Shown: positions 36,789-50,417 of the stretch, piece by piece
How the letters are laid out: each line of letters opens with the position of its first letter
How positions within the stretch are numbered: position 1 is the first letter of the stretch
Assembly (NCBI GenBank): GCA_037974665.1
Contig: CM075778.1
Coordinates: 22,820,001 to 22,884,000 of the forward strand
Source: Ehretia macrophylla
Taxonomy: Eukaryota; Streptophyta; Magnoliopsida; Boraginales; Ehretiaceae
DNA: 64,000 nt
Direction: 5' to 3'
The notes under the pieces: model-generated
The model's input: only the letters and a program-made list of their open reading frames with translations
The model's database searches: none
What the model was told of the DNA's origin: nothing
Program-made: the position numbers and the translations under genes

Positions 36789-37086
36789 ATATATAAATCC
36801 ATTTTCCATCTAAATTAACTTGCTTTTAAAGACGGGATTAAATTGACTAACTTTGTGAAACATTGAGAACTAAAGAGGCCACTTTTGAATAATGGTGACT
36901 AAGTTAAAAATCGAGAGTAACAATGAGAACCATTTGCACAATTAACCCTTATACTAATATAGAAGAAAATCAATATAATAATAGTAAATATATGGCCTTG
37001 AACATACGCCTTATTTAGTACAATTTAGAGTCACAAAGAGCAAATCGATTCAGTTTTGTCGAGGGTTCAATAATAAGTGGGGTAAT
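36789..37086. other. Spacer between two copia-type elements
   Basis: It holds an inverted, diverged copy (about 36830-36960) of the dispersed repeat seen at 20219-20590. No gene is present. Confidence 0.6.
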
Positions 37087-37547
37087 TGTTGGGCTTTTTC
37101 CTGAAGTCCAAGCCAAAGTCGAAGTTAAAGACAAGTAGAAGTCTAATCTAATGTGAGTAAAGGTAGGAATCCCAGTCCTAGTAGAGTTAGGTATTGGTTC
37201 CTATAAATAGGATTTATAGTTTGTAATTTCTTACTACGAGAGAGTTTTTCATTCTTTTGCTAGGAAAAAAGACGAATGTGGGAGGGTTTAGACTTTAGTT
37301 GTGCATAAAGTACTATGAGCATGGGTTTAGGCTTGTTTGTGCATAAATCCATGTGCATGTATATATGAGGGAGGATTTGGATATATTTCCATACAAAAGA
37401 TCTATTGCATTGTATTCATTATTATTGAATAGTGGATTTTCTTTTTTGGGTTATGAACGTAGGCAGAGAGCTAAACTATGTTAAATTTGGGCCTCTTTTT
37501 ATTTTCTCTTATTCTATACATGTGTGTGCATAGTCCAATTCATAACA
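37087..37547 (+). mobile_element. 5' LTR of a copia-type element whose body is mostly missing
   Basis: It is 461 bases, from TGTTGGGC to CATAACA, with a TATA box (CTATAAATAGG at about 37201-37211) and a PBS three bases after its end. The leader runs to 37648, is split by solo LTR G, and resumes at 52644. No 3' LTR of this element is recognisable in the window. Confidence 0.82.
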
Positions 37548-37550
37548 AAG

Positions 37551-37562
37551 TGGTATCAGAGC
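37551..37562 (+). other. Primer-binding site
   Basis: TGGTATCAGAGC, complementary to initiator-Met tRNA, lies just after the LTR that ends at 37547. Confidence 0.92.
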
Positions 37563-37753
37563 TTAAGGATTGTACACAGTGCATAGATAAGATTGAATGT
37601 CGAGAATTAGTAATAAATTCAACACATACAACCAACTAGTGGTTTGAATGTCACGCCCAAAACCCGGTCCATCGAGAACCAAGCTCAAGATTCAACGACA
37701 CACGGATATTATAACGCTTGAAATATGAACAACTCATGAGACACAACAAAACA

Positions 37754-40181
37754 TGTCACGCCCCAACTCGACCCCTCCTATAACCAGTCAGGACACAACG
37801 GAATTTCGGCGGTATAACGACAGTAAATAGGATACCGAGGTTCTAAACCAACCTCCATAGGACATCATACCTCAACTACATAAACCATACAATAAACAAC
37901 TCTTCAATAAATACAACATACATCATGACTATATTATACTATAATTATTCCTCGTTATACGCCTCCGTTCCAACATAATACATAAACCTTAATATACAAT
38001 ACAAAAACATATTGAGCCAATAGCAACCTAATCATAAACAAAAGAAAGGCTACTAAGACAACATCAACTAATTCATTAACTTAACAACATCTTATACATT
38101 ATAAACTACAAAGCAGATAAAAGTCTACTATGTTAATTTACAAGATAATAAAACATGTATGACATCACGAATAAGACTCTGGAACATAGGACTCATCCAT
38201 GTAAGGCACGTTTTCCACATTATCCTCTTCAGGAGGCACGTACCCGTAATCTTGCGAAAGTACACCTGTAAACATGCAAGAATAGAGAGTGAGCTTATAT
38301 AAAATAAGCCCAGCGAGGATCCGATAGATCTCGAGCAAGGTCTACTAAACTCCTTGGAATAATCCTTTGAGTCAGTAAACACACAATAACATAAATAATA
38401 CTATCATCACATAACTATATAACCATTCAATAAAGGATACTCTAGTTGGTGTAGCTCCATATGCCATCACGATCTCAACCATTCTTCTTATAACTCCCCA
38501 TTACTCACACACCTGAGGTACCTCACTAGCCCCTCCCTCCATGACACCTCCGCCATATGAGCTGGGGGTAGTCTCTGGCAGTCATGTCGTTTTCAACCCG
38601 ACAGCCCAACGCTGCCCGAGAGGTGGCACACACATACCAAGACTCCATAACAATCATCAATAATCAATCAATCATCAATCAATAATCTGGGAGATCAGCA
38701 ACAAAAGTGCCCGATTCCCGTACTCAATAATAAATCAATATAACATCAATATTTAATTAAACAACAAACAACTAAGTTAGATAAAAAAGTAGGCCATCTA
38801 ACCGAACATGCATTGAACACACATTCAAACTCTAATTTACCCATCAACAACTCACAATTCAATCACTCAACCCACACCCAATCAACTAAGGCTCAATCTA
38901 ACATTTTAAAGAAAGACAACCTAAACTTCAATTAATCATATCTTACATTCTACTAATCCAAACAACTCCAAATCAGTTTCAAACACTCACCCATTCAATC
39001 ATCTACATTAGCCCCCTCGGAAAACTACCATAACACCTCCAAATCATGCCTGATAACTCTAAAACCCTAAGGTGCCAAGGCTGAATTTTTCGGATTTCAC
39101 CCAAACATCATAATCGAAAATTCGGCATTACAACGGCGCTACCACGTAATTATAAAACATTTAGAAATCGACGGCAATCGATTCCGATCAACACAACTCA
39201 ATTAAATCAACATTGAACAATTTAATCAAATTTAAATACCAGAAAAATAAAAATTATGCTACAACCGATAAAAAACATGTAGTATTACAACTAAATGATC
39301 CCTAGCATGCAAGGAGCAATAATCTATCATCAGATTAGAATTCTGACGGTTCGATTTTCAATTCTACGCAAAAACACAAAAGTTGAGTTTTGAGATCCAG
39401 AATTTTTCTCTCACCTTTGATGTGATATATGCCTAGGAATGCGTGCAATGCGTGCCCAACAAGCGAAATCCAAGTCGGCACGAAATTCTACGGATAAAAA
39501 CTAGGTTTTTCTTTGAAATTTTGTGTTGAAAACCTTGAAGAAAAGCTTGGCTATTCTCTCATGAACCTCTCGGCCATATGTGTGAAAATGAAGGTGTTTT
39601 TGTGCTTTTCTTGTGTGTGTAGGTGATATAAGCTTCAAAGTCAACATTTTAAATAAAGTCAAAGTTAGTTTAAATTAGTATTTTTGTGTTTTCTTGACTT
39701 TAAATGCATTTTCTTGATCACCAAAGTTCAAAACATTTATTCAACACCCAAGCTAGCTCAAGTAAATTATTTTTAGGTGACAAGAAGTTTTACAATCCAA
39801 CAATTTCACCCGAGTCAGCTTAAAACTCGATTTTCGCAAAAGTCGGTGTAAAAACCCTAATAAATTCTTAAACCGATTTTAAAACCGTTTTCATCAAACA
39901 CAGGTCTATTAAAGTCCGTGGTCTAGGTCTAGAAGGGTTAAAAAGACCATTTTCAAAATTTTAGCGGACGTGTTTCGAAAACACTATTCACTAAAAATTG
40001 ATGATAAAATTTATGACTCCGTTTTTGATAAAAATTTCATGAATGCACATTTAGCATGTATTAGGAGTATTGATATCAAAATTATAACATTCTAGGCCCT
40101 ATAGCAGATAAACAGGTCATATGCACGCAAAACGAGACAAAGCATGTAAATCAAGTTAAAGTAGATAAGTGGGGTTTCACA
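37754..40181 (-). repeat. 3' LTR of the gypsy element
   Basis: It nearly matches 45176-47602 along its whole length and is homologous to solo LTR C in inverse orientation. It is AT-rich with a CAATCATC/AATAATC-repeat tract near 38640-38690. Confidence 0.96.
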
Positions 40182-40198
40182 TTCTCTCCCCCTTAAAG
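40182..40198 (-). other. Polypurine tract of the gypsy element
   Basis: The minus strand reads CTTTAAGGGGGAGAGAA immediately before the 3' LTR. This is the expected primer for plus-strand DNA synthesis. Confidence 0.92.
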
Positions 40199-40199
40199 A

Positions 40200-41404
40200 A
40201 ATTTCGCCCTCGAAATTCTTACTTGATGTACTGAACAAATCTGGGTACTGCTGCTGTATCTGATCCCGTCTCTCCCAAGTAGCTTCCTCAATGCCGTGAT
40301 GCTTCCACAACACCTTAACCATCATAATCTTCTTCGACCTCAACTCTCGTTCCATCTGATCAAGAATACGAATCGGACGCTCGTCATAAGTCAGATTCTC
40401 ACGAAGCTGTAACGGCTCTGGCTCAAGAATATGAGAAGGATCCGGATTATATTTCCGCAAATTAGACACGTGAAATACATCGTGGACATTAGAGAAGTTC
40501 TCCGGTAAAGCCAACCGATATGCTAACTTACCAACCCTGCCGGTAATCTCAAATGGCTCAACAAATCTCGGACTCAGCTTTCCACCTTTACCATAACGAA
40601 CAAACCCCTTACGAGGAGACAATCTCAAGAAAACCCGATCTCCGACTGCAAACTCCAAATCCCGACGACGCTTATCAGCATAACTCTTGAATCTACTCTG
40701 TGCCGTAAGCATTCTCTGCCTGATCAACTGAACATTTTCGATCTTCTCAAGAAGCTCTGGCCTGATAGTCGGATCAATAGTCTTCATCTCTCCTACCTCG
40801 TCCCAATATAATGGTGAACGGCACTTACGACCATAAAGAGCTGCGAAAGGTGCCATCCCAATAATAGCTTGATAACTATTGTTATAGGCAAACTCGGCAA
40901 GTGGTAGATGTTTCTCCCAATTCTTCCCGAAGTCCAGAACACAAGCCCTAAGCATATCTTCCAAAATCTAAATAGTCCGCTCAGACTGACCGTCGGTCTG
41001 TGGATGATACGCAGTACTGAAGTTCAACTGAGTACCTAAGGTCTCCTGAAGTTTCTCCCACAAACGAGAAGTAAATCGAGGATCTCGATCTGAGACAATA
41101 CTAATGGAATCCCGTGAAGTCTAACAATCTGATCCAATTAAAGATCCGTCAACTTTGTAACCTCATCTCCTATCTTCATCGAAATAAAATGAGCTGTCTT
41201 CGTCAAACGATCTACGACAACCCAAACTGCATCATTACCCCTGGGTATTCTAGGCAAACCAGTGACGAAGTCCATCGTAATATGCTCCCATTTCCACTGT
41301 GGTATAGCCAACGGCTGAAGCAAACCTGCTGGTCGTTGATGCTCGGCTTTCACCCTCTGACAAGTCAAACATCTAGACACGAACTGAGCAACCTCCATCT
41401 TCAT
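40200..41404 (-). pseudogene. Gypsy integrase and chromodomain-like C-terminus, degraded
   Basis: The part from 41404 to 41138 carries the zinc-finger end (CLTCQRVKAEH) and the first catalytic region (WKWEHITMDFVTGLP). A shift near 41114 moves the frame, after which the SDRDPRF-type Asp region and the [11 protein letters not shown] Glu region are still legible on the minus strand. A TAG follows near 40968. The frame from 40964 on contains the GPY/F-like stretch (KLSPRFVEPFEITGRVGKLAY) and ends with VKVLWKHHGIEEATWE, which resembles the chromodomain of Tekay-type chromoviruses. Such domains direct integration to particular chromatin. The last part of the open frame (to 40092) reads into the LTR. 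Confidence 0.88.
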
Positions 41405-41410
41405 GTTATT

Positions 41411-43752
41411 CTACCAATAATGTTGCTTCAAATCCCGATACATCTTGGTTCCACCGGGATGAATAGTGTACTTAGAATTGTATGCTTCCTCCAGAATACC
41501 TCGCCTCAAGCCCGGTTCATCGGGAACACATACCCTGTTCCGAAATCGAAGAATACCATCCTCATGCAGTTTAAAGTCAGACTGATCATCCGTGATCTGA
41601 TCCTTGATCTTCTGAAGTTTAACATCAAGTTGCTGAGCTTCTCTGATCTGAGACAACAATAAAGGCTGAATACGGAGATGTGAACACATCACCCCAACCT
41701 GAGTCAACTCTGGTCTCCAATAAGTGAATTCCTCAAGAACCTCCCATTTCTTGACCGCTAAACAAGAAATACTCGCCTTCCGGCTAAGAGCATCTGCTAC
41801 AACATTTGCCTTGCTAGGCAGATAATTGATAGAACAATTATAATCTCCAAGAAACTCCATCCACTTCCGCTGGCGCATATTCAACTCCTTCTGTGAGAAC
41901 AAGTACTTCAGACTCTTATGATCGGTGAAAATATCGAACTTACTGCCCCACAGATAATGACGCCACTTCTTCAGTGCGAAGACAATGCTGCCAACCCAAG
42001 ATCATGAGTCGGATAATTCACCTCATAAGGCTTCAACTTCTGGGAAGCATAGGCAATAACTCGGCCATCCTGCATAAGAACACATCCCAAGCCCTCCTTG
42101 GATGCATCGCTATAAACAACCATATTATCGGTCCCCTCTGGTAGAGCAAGTACTGGAGCAGTAGTCAACCTCTTTTTCAACTCTTGAAACCCATTCTCAC
42201 ACTTCTCATCCCAATTAAAGATAGTCCGTTTCTGAGTCAACTTAGAAAGTGGCCTAGCAATCTTCGAGAAGTCCTTGACAAATCTACGGTAATAACCCGC
42301 CAAGCCAAGAAAGCTACGGACCTCAGAAACATTCTCTGGCCGTTTCCAAGACATCACCACCACAATCTTAGTGGGATCTACAGAGATACCGCTCTGTGTA
42401 ATAACATGGCCAAGAAAAGATATGCGTTGCAGCCAAAATTCACATTTGCTGAACTTGGCAAACAACTGATGCTCCTGTAGCTTCTGTAAGACAAGCCATA
42501 GATGTTGCTCGTGCTCCGATTCAGATTTAGAATAGACCAAGATATCATCAATAAAGATTACCACGAACTGGTCTAAATACGGCTGGAAAACCCGATGCAT
42601 AAGATCCATGAATGCTGCTGGTGTATTAGTTAAACCAAAGGGCATAACTACGAACTCATAATGCTCGTACCGAGTCCTGAAGGCAGACTTCGGAACATCC
42701 TCCGTGCGAATCCGAAGCTGATAATACCCCTGCCTCAAATCAAATTTAGAATAGACTTTAGCTCCCTGAAGTTGATCGAACAACTCGTCAATCAGTGGCA
42801 AATGATACTTGTTCTTGATGGTCACCTGATTCAAACCACGGTAATCAATACACAATCTCAAGGTACCATCATTCTTCTTCACAAATAAGACTGGAGCTCC
42901 CCAAGGTGAAGAACTCTGCTGAATGAATCCCTTCTCTAATAACTCCTGCAATTGAGTCTTCAACTCCTTCAACTCAGCTGGTGCCATCCGATAGGCTGAT
43001 TTAGAAATAGGTTGAGTACCGGGAATAAGATTGATTACAAACTCTACATCTCTCTCTGGCGGTAACCCTGGCAACTCCTCGGGAAATACATTGGGATATT
43101 CCCGAATAATAGGGACTTCCTCTAGCTGTAGCTTATCAGATGGCTTGTTGATCAGATAAGCCAGATAACCCGAACACCCCTTACTCACCAACTTAACGGC
43201 TTTAGTTGCTGAGATAACAAAACTCGTCTTTGCACCCCGGTTCCCTACTACCTCAACTACTGGCTGATCTGGCAAACGAAACTGTACTACCTTGGTTCTA
43301 TAGTTCAACTGGGCATCATACTTAGAAAACCAATCCATACCCAAGATAACATCATACCCCCGGATAGGAAATAAAATAAGGTCCGAAGGAAAATTATGCC
43401 CCTTAACATGTATTATACAATCCTTACATACTAAGCCAGTAACATACTTATCAGTCAAAGAGGTACTAATCTCAACCACATAAGGCAATCTTTCAGGTTG
43501 CAAATTAACACGTTGCACACAAGCAGGAGTAATGAAAGAATGTGTAGCACCAGAATCAATCAACACTTTAACAAGTTGATCAAGTATAAGGAAGTTACCT
43601 TCCACAACTGCAGTCTCCTCAGGCATCTCCTCTAAGTCAATTGCGTAGGCCCGAGCCTGAACCCGCTGCTGCTGCTGAGGTGCACTAGCCGCAGGTCTAC
43701 CCTGGTAACCCTGAGTCGCTGCCCGACCCTCAGCCCTCAAATATCTAGGCAA
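41411..43752 (-). pseudogene. Gypsy protease, reverse transcriptase and RNase H, degraded
   Basis: One frame runs from 43752 to 41971 and a second from 41902 to 41411. The protease active site DSGATHSF is at about 43557-43534. RT follows, with [24 protein letters not shown] and the intact catalytic IDDILVYS (about 42555-42530). RNase H begins [12 protein letters not shown] (about 42120) and is cut by a one-base deletion near 41991. It continues in the second frame (NYLPSKANVVADALSRK) into the integrase N-terminal zinc region (HPGGTKMYRDLKQHYW), ending at a TAG at 41408-41410. The apparent start at 43752 is not an ATG: this is the continuation of gag after a frame shift. Confidence 0.92.
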
Positions 43753-44906
43753 TCCTTCACCCTATGCTCGCTGCTACCACAACCCAAACATGTCCCTGCC
43801 TTTACCCTGCAGTCGGACTCCACATGCCCTTGGTGCTTGCAGTAATTACACTGCGATGATGTGGCACTAACATTGCCCCTGGAAGAACCAGAAGCTGAAG
43901 AAACAGCTGAGACAGCCTGCTGCTGAGGTCTCACCATACTAGGCCTGTACTGACCCTGTGATTGGCCTGGCCTATACTGAGTCTGAACCTGATATGGCCC
44001 CTGCTGAAACTGAGGCCGATAGTAACTCTACTGACCCTGTGGCCTAAAAGAACCCTGCTGTGCTGGTGGCCTGAACCCAACGTGCTGTACGGGAGGCCTA
44101 TACGTGCCCTGCTGATACTGCGGCTGATACGGCCTCTTACTGGGCTGACTAGACACAAGCTGGTCCCCCTTCCTCTTCTCTAGTCTGAAAGCTGCCTTAA
44201 AAGCATCAGTGAAAATATCATACCGATTCAGTGCCATCACATCCTGAATCTCGGGCCTCAACCCCAACATAAATCTGCGAGTCCTCCGCTCCTCGTCTGC
44301 CACATACTCCGGTGCATACCGGGACAATCGAGTAAATATGGCCTCATATTGAGCCACTATAGCATCTCCCTGGACCAAGGCTAGAAACTCTGCCTCTCTC
44401 CGTTCCCTCGCAATCCTTGGGACATACTTTGCCCGGAAAGCCATCAGAAAGGTACCCCAAACATAAGGAATACCCTGTGCCGCCCAACTAATCCTTACCG
44501 TGCGCCACCACTCCTCTGCCTCGTCATCTAACAAGTACACGGCAAAAGAGACTTTCTGCTCATCAGTATAGCCAAGTGGATTATAAATCTTCTCCAACTT
44601 GCTAATCCATGCCTCCGCCTTCCTATCATCCGGCTCCCCCTGAAATCTCGGTGGATGATATCCTAAAAACTCCTTCAGGGTACCACGCCCGTGGTTACCA
44701 CCCTGAATATTCAGTAGCTGAGCCTGCATAGCCTGATTCTGGGCAGCCTGCCCTGCTAATAACTGTGCCTGACTAACCACTAATTCTGCAATCCTTTCCA
44801 TAGCTGCCCCTAATCGGTCATCACCCTCGTCACGGCCCGGTGCCGCGTTACCCGGAGTCTCATCAGTCATCTCAGGCCTACCTCTGGTTCTCGGTCGACC
44901 GGCCAT
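43737..44906 (-). pseudogene. Gypsy Gag, with one premature stop
   Basis: The likely start is the ATG at 44906 (MAGRPRTRGRP). The capsid-type Retrotrans_gag region follows (FQGEPDDRKAEAWISKLEKI, then EWWRTVRISW and RRTRRFMLGLRPEIQDVM). A Gln/Pro/Tyr-rich linker is cut by a TAG at 44028-44030. The same frame then resumes and encodes two zinc knuckles (CNYCKHQGHVESDC and [14 protein letters not shown]) before a frame change near 43745 into the protease. Gag forms the particle that packages element RNA. Confidence 0.93.
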
Positions 44907-45157
44907 TCTACTAATCAAAGAGTTAGCACAGTTATAGCACGTAAACAGTTTATAAACAATTATTAACACCTAAACAACAAACTCATATAAAACACATAAA
45001 CAAATTGTTCACATAATCACATAATCACTTTAATCACATAATCATTTATCACTTAATCATGTTAACACATTTTGCACTTTCCTTTCTTTTTATACATACT
45101 TTCATGCTAAGACCATTATCCACATTCCAAGAATACCCCGGCTGACAACTAACATGA

Positions 45158-45169
45158 GCTCTGATACCA
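45158..45169 (-). other. Primer-binding site of the gypsy element
   Basis: The minus strand reads TGGTATCAGAGC, complementary to initiator-Met tRNA, six bases inside the right (5') LTR. Confidence 0.94.
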
Positions 45170-45175
45170 CTTAAA

Positions 45176-47602
45176 TGTCACGCCCCAACTCGACCCCTCC
45201 TATAACCAGTCAGGACGCAACGGAATTTCGGCGGTATAACGACAGTAAATAGGATACCGAGGTTCTAAACCAACCTCCATAGGACATCATACCTCAACTA
45301 CATAAACCATACAATAAACAACTCTTCAATAAATACAACATACATCATGACTATATTATACTATAATCATTCCTCGTTATACGCCTCCGTTTCAACATAA
45401 TACATAAACCTTAATATACAATACAAAAACATATTGAGCCAATAGCAACCTAATCATAAACAAAAGAAAGGCTACTAAGACAACATCAACTAATTTATTA
45501 ACTTAATAACATCTTATACATTATAAACTACAAAGCACATAAAAGTCTACTATGTTAATTTACAAGATAATAAAACATGTATGACATCAAGGATAAGACT
45601 CTAGAACATAGGACTCATCCACGTAAGGCACGTTTTTCACATTCTCCTCTTCAGGAGGCACGTACCCGTAATCTTGCGAAAGTACACCTGTAAACATGCA
45701 ATAATAGAGAGTGAGCTTATATAAAATAAGCCCAGCGAGGATCCGATAGATCTCGAGTAAGGTCTACTAAACTCCTTGGAATAATCCTTTGAGTCAGTAA
45801 ATACACAATAACATAAATAATACTATCTTCACATAACTATATAACCATTCAATAAAGGATACTCTAGTTGGTGTAGCTCCATACGCTATCACGATCTCAA
45901 CCATTCTTCTTATAACTCCCCATTACTCACACACCCGAGGTACCTCACTAGCCCCTCCCTCCATGACACCTCCGTCATGCGAGCTGGGGGTAGTCTCTGG
46001 CAGTCATGCCGTTTTCAACCCGACAGCCCAACGATACCCGAGAGGTGGCACACACATATCAAGACTCCATAACAATCATCAATAATCAATCAATCATCAA
46101 TCAATAATCTAGGAGATCAGCAACAAAAGTGCCTGATTCCCGTACTCAATAATCAATCAATATAACATCAATATTTAATAAAACAACAAACAACTAAGTT
46201 AGATGACAAAGTAGGCCATCTAACCGAACATGCATTAAACACACATTCAAACTCTAATTTACCCATCAACAACTCACAATTCAATCACTCAACCCACACC
46301 CAATCAACTAAGGCTCAATCTAACATTTTAAAGAAAGACAACCTAAACTTCAATTAATCATATCTTACATTCTACTAATCCAAACAACTCCAAATCAGTT
46401 TCAAACACTCACACATTCAACCATCTACATTAGCCCCCTCGGAAAACTACCATAACACCTCCAAATCATGCCCGATAACTCTAAAACCCTAAGGTGTCAA
46501 GGCTGAATTTTCTGGATTTCACCCAAACATCATAATCGAAAATTCGGCATTACAACGGCACTACCACGTAATTATCAAACATTTAGAAATCGACGGCAAT
46601 CGATTCCGATCAACACAACTCAATTAAATCAACATTGAACAATTTAATCAAATTTAAATACCCAAAAAATAAAAATTATGCTACAACCGATAAAAACTCG
46701 TAGTATTACAACTAAATGATCCCTAGCATGCAAGGAGCAATAATCTATCATCAGATTAGAATTCTAACGGTTCGATTTTTAATTCTACGCAAAAACACAA
46801 AAGTTGAGTTTTGAGATTCAGAATTTTTCTCTCACCTTTGATGCGATATATGCCTAGGAATGCGTGCAATGTGTGCCCAACAAGCAGAATCCAAGTCAGC
46901 ACGAAATTCTACTGACAAAAACTAGGTTTTTCTTTGAAATTTTGTGTTGAAAACCTTGAAGAAAAGCTTGGCTATTCTCTCATGAACCTCTCGGCCATAT
47001 GTGTGAAAATGAAGGTGTTTTTGTGCTTTGCTTGTGTGTGTAGGTGATATAAGCTTCAAAGTCAACATTTTAAATAAAGTCAGAGTTAGTTTAAATTAGT
47101 ATTTTTGTGTTTTCTTGACTTTAAATGCATTTTCCTGATCACCAAAGTTCAAAACATTTATTCAACACCCAAGCTAGCTCAAGTAAATTATTTTTAGGTG
47201 ACAAGAAGTTTTACAATCCAACAATTTCATCCGAGTCAGCTTAAAACTCGATTTCCGCAAAAGTCGGTGTAAAAACCCTAATAAATTCTTAAACCGATTT
47301 TAAAACCGTTTTCATCAAACACAGGTCTATTAAAGTCCGTGGTCTAGGTCTAGAAGGGTTAAAAAGACCATTTTCAAAATTTTAGCGGACGTGTTTCGAA
47401 AACACTATTCACTGAAAATCGACGATAAAATTTCTGACTCCGTTTTTTATGAAAATTTCATGAATGCACATTTAGCATGTATTAGGAGTATTGATATCAA
47501 AATTATAACATTCTAGGCCCTATAGCACATAAACAGGTCATATGCACGCAAAACGAGACAAACCATGTAAATCAAGTTAAAGCAGATAAGTGGGGTTTCA
47601 CA
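45176..47602 (-). repeat. 5' LTR of the gypsy element
   Basis: It starts TGTCACGCCCCAACTCGACC and ends GGGGTTTCACA on the plus strand. It should carry the element's promoter. Open frames in it are not genes. Confidence 0.96.
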
Positions 47603-47741
47603 AAACACAATATTCATTCTCAAGGATCGCGTCATATAGACAATATTACAGCACATCTCTTGCGGAATACACTAAACTTACATTTGTTCACTTGGCAAAA
47701 ATAGACAACTTTTTCAAAGTTAAAGCATTCTCAAGTATAAA

Positions 47742-49963
47742 TGTAATGCCCCAATCCCTCATGACACCGGGACCTATATTAATCATACTATCCTCAACCC
47801 AATTCCAAACCCCAAGCATGAAATTTAGGAAAAAATGGACAGAGTTTTCCCTATTTATAGGACTATTTGGAAACTTGAAAACAACAACATACAACCACAA
47901 GACCTTAATCCACAACCTCAATCCATTTCATCCTTTAACTTCACCACATCACATTCTGCATTAAGACCATCCAAGCCACAACTTAGCAAAAGTTCATCAC
48001 ACAAGCATGCGAGGCATAACTACTAATATTCTATGGTCTAAACCCACTTATCTTACCACTTTAATATTATTTATTTAATTTTCTTATATTTTAAGTCTTC
48101 CAATCGATTCCCATTTCACCCATACAAGCATGCAAGTCAACTAGACAATAAAGTAAAACAATAGAAGTTATTACAAACCACTAGCACCTAACCATCACCC
48201 AAGACTAAAACTTTAATATTACATTTTTTAAGATAACACAAATACATACATGACCATAAGGTCTCAAATAGTATACAAGCATATAATGTACATATTCTTC
48301 CTTGTTCTACACACTGACAAAGCAGACAGGCCACACAGGAGGTAATCCAATCTCCAACTTTTCTTTGGACATGTTGAAAAGAGGAGTGAGCAAGACAGTT
48401 GCTCAGCGAGGAAGGTAATGTAGCATACGGGGAATACTTTCATGAGATCCAACAAAGATAACACATAAACATTACAAATAAGCAAGCTAATGAAACAAGT
48501 AGTTAAACACTTTATAAAAGGATACGGTTCAACTCCTTGTCTTCAATCTCAAACCATGATCTTCAAGCAAATGCCGGCAAATCCTTTATTCCTCCAAATG
48601 GGGTACTCCGGATGTACCTCGATCCTATGACCCATATCTCCCGAAGTAGGTCCGTATGCCTTAACGAGGTGAACCACGCCTCTAAGGTAAGGGAGTATGT
48701 CTCAGCTAGATAGGGACTGGGAAACCATAGTAGCTGAGAGAGCACGGCAAGCCCGATGCCGCCCGTGTTATTGGACACTACCATGCCTGAAAAGGTTGCA
48801 CAACCCTGAGTCAAGATCACGAGAGCCAAGAATATCAAATATCACATTAGAGGGACGACAAAGTAGGCTGCCCTCGCAATTAATCACAAAATAAGCCATG
48901 ATACATGAAATAACTATATAAACACAAAATAGACAAATAACATACACTTCTACAATTCTTTAACCAGTTCAATTATACCTCAGTTATGCATTAAAACACA
49001 TAATAAAACATCTACAAGCTCATACAGGCGTAAAAGTATCCATTTATCACTTTTCCCTCTTTGATAACTATGCAATTCTTCTTCTATACGAAATTCAAGG
49101 CTCCAAATCTATAAACCAATCATTCTACATTTCTAAGGAAGCCAAAAGACACCTACCTAGGCCCTGAAAACCCCCTTTGGAAATAAAAGCTCGGGTAGGC
49201 CTCGAGTGGGTTTTGACTACAACCACTCTATCTGGACCCCAATTTAATGCAACGAAAGCACTAAAAGTACTTCCATGCCCCAAAGATACCTAATCTAAAG
49301 CCCAAATGTGCCCGGATTACATTTCATGAAAAAACCCCTTTTTAAAAGTTAGCTAATTTGCATTTTAACGCTAATTTGGGAAAATTAACTACACGTGAGC
49401 TTCTAGTTAGTTTTAATAATGTTTAGAGTACCTAAATGAAGCATCAATTCATTCCAAATATCATCCTAAAGCCAAACCCTAATTTTTGTCACTATTGATA
49501 ATCTCTTTCACTCAATTCAAGCATTCAACCATGAAATTTGTTAACAAGCTACTCAAGCATAGTCTATATAACATAAAAAGCATGTGGAATACCATATTTA
49601 AGCATTTCAATAGCCATAATCAACAAATCACAAAATTATAAAAGTTGACATAAACTTTAAACTCAATTAAATGCAATCTCTCTCACCTTAAATAGCTAGG
49701 TAATGGAAGGAATTAACTTGAGAACACCTTAGATCATGCTAAAATTGGTTGAATTTTGATAAAAATAGCAAACCCTAAGCTCAAGGCCTTCACAGTTTCA
49801 AGCTTGCTCCTGCCGTTTCTTTTTCCTTGTTCTATTCTAATGCTTTGGCTTTTATTAACATATTATACAAGTATACATACATATACTAATTGCCAAAAAG
49901 TCAAAGCTTGGTCAACTTTCATTTTTTCCTTTCCTGGACCTACGGTCCAACTAGTTTTCTTTG

Positions 49964-49994
<31 letters not shown>

Positions 49995-50417
49995 TTTCCT
50001 TAGCTATTATATATAAGTATGTATATGCTAAGTCAATAAATGGCCTACTAATGGTTTGCAGTTTGGGCTTCTATTAAATATAATTGGGCTATAGAAACTA
50101 AGTAAAACTAATGGAAATACTAAAGGTCCAAAGTAATAATAATATTACTATTCACTCGGGGACACTAAAAACATTTATTTTCCTCACGCTTGGGACATGA
50201 AATGCACATTCTAAGAATAAACGAATATATTATAAATAAAGTACAATATAGGAAAAATAAAAATTTTAGAAAATAAAAAATTTTAAAATTTGTCTCGATT
50301 CACGTAAAACATAAAATTTTAAGCATATAAAAACAAATAAAAGTCAAGTAAAGGCAATTATGCACATAATTAATTAAATAGAATAAATCAAAAGTCCCTT
50401 TGGACCTGGGCGTCACA
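47742..50417 (-). mobile_element. Solo LTR H nested in LTR G
   Basis: It runs from TGTAATGCCCCAATCCC to GGGCGTCACA, 2676 bases, with a perfect ATAAA duplication (47737-47741 and 50418-50422). Family of LTRs A, B, E and F. It contains an (ATT)n tract at about 49969-49994 and the GC-rich island near 48740-48800. Confidence 0.93.

Larger units (their letters stand above)
37754..47602 (-). mobile_element. Full-length Ty3/gypsy element with chromodomain-like tail (Tekay/Del-like)
   Basis: The LTRs are 37754-40181 and 45176-47602 (2428 and 2427 bases; own-strand ends TGTGAAACC and GCGTGACA). A PBS adjoins the right LTR and a PPT the left one. A perfect AAACA duplication flanks the element (37749-37753 and 47603-47607). 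Gag, protease, RT, RNase H, integrase and a chromodomain-like C-terminus appear in Ty3/gypsy order. I counted about 18 mismatches in the first 700 or so aligned LTR bases by eye, near 2.5 percent, so it is a fairly young insertion. The reading frame is nevertheless broken in at least six places. Confidence 0.96.

Noticed and set aside
41114-42888. Plus-strand open frames across the gypsy pol region (41114-41662, 42184-42480, 42661-42888)
   Set aside because: They are antisense shadows of integrase, RNase H and RT.
37747-47607. A 7-base direct repeat (CAAAACA) around the gypsy element as its target duplication
   Set aside because: Comparison with solo LTR C shows that the LTR ends TTTCACA, two bases further out. 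With that border the duplication is the normal 5 bases, AAACA.
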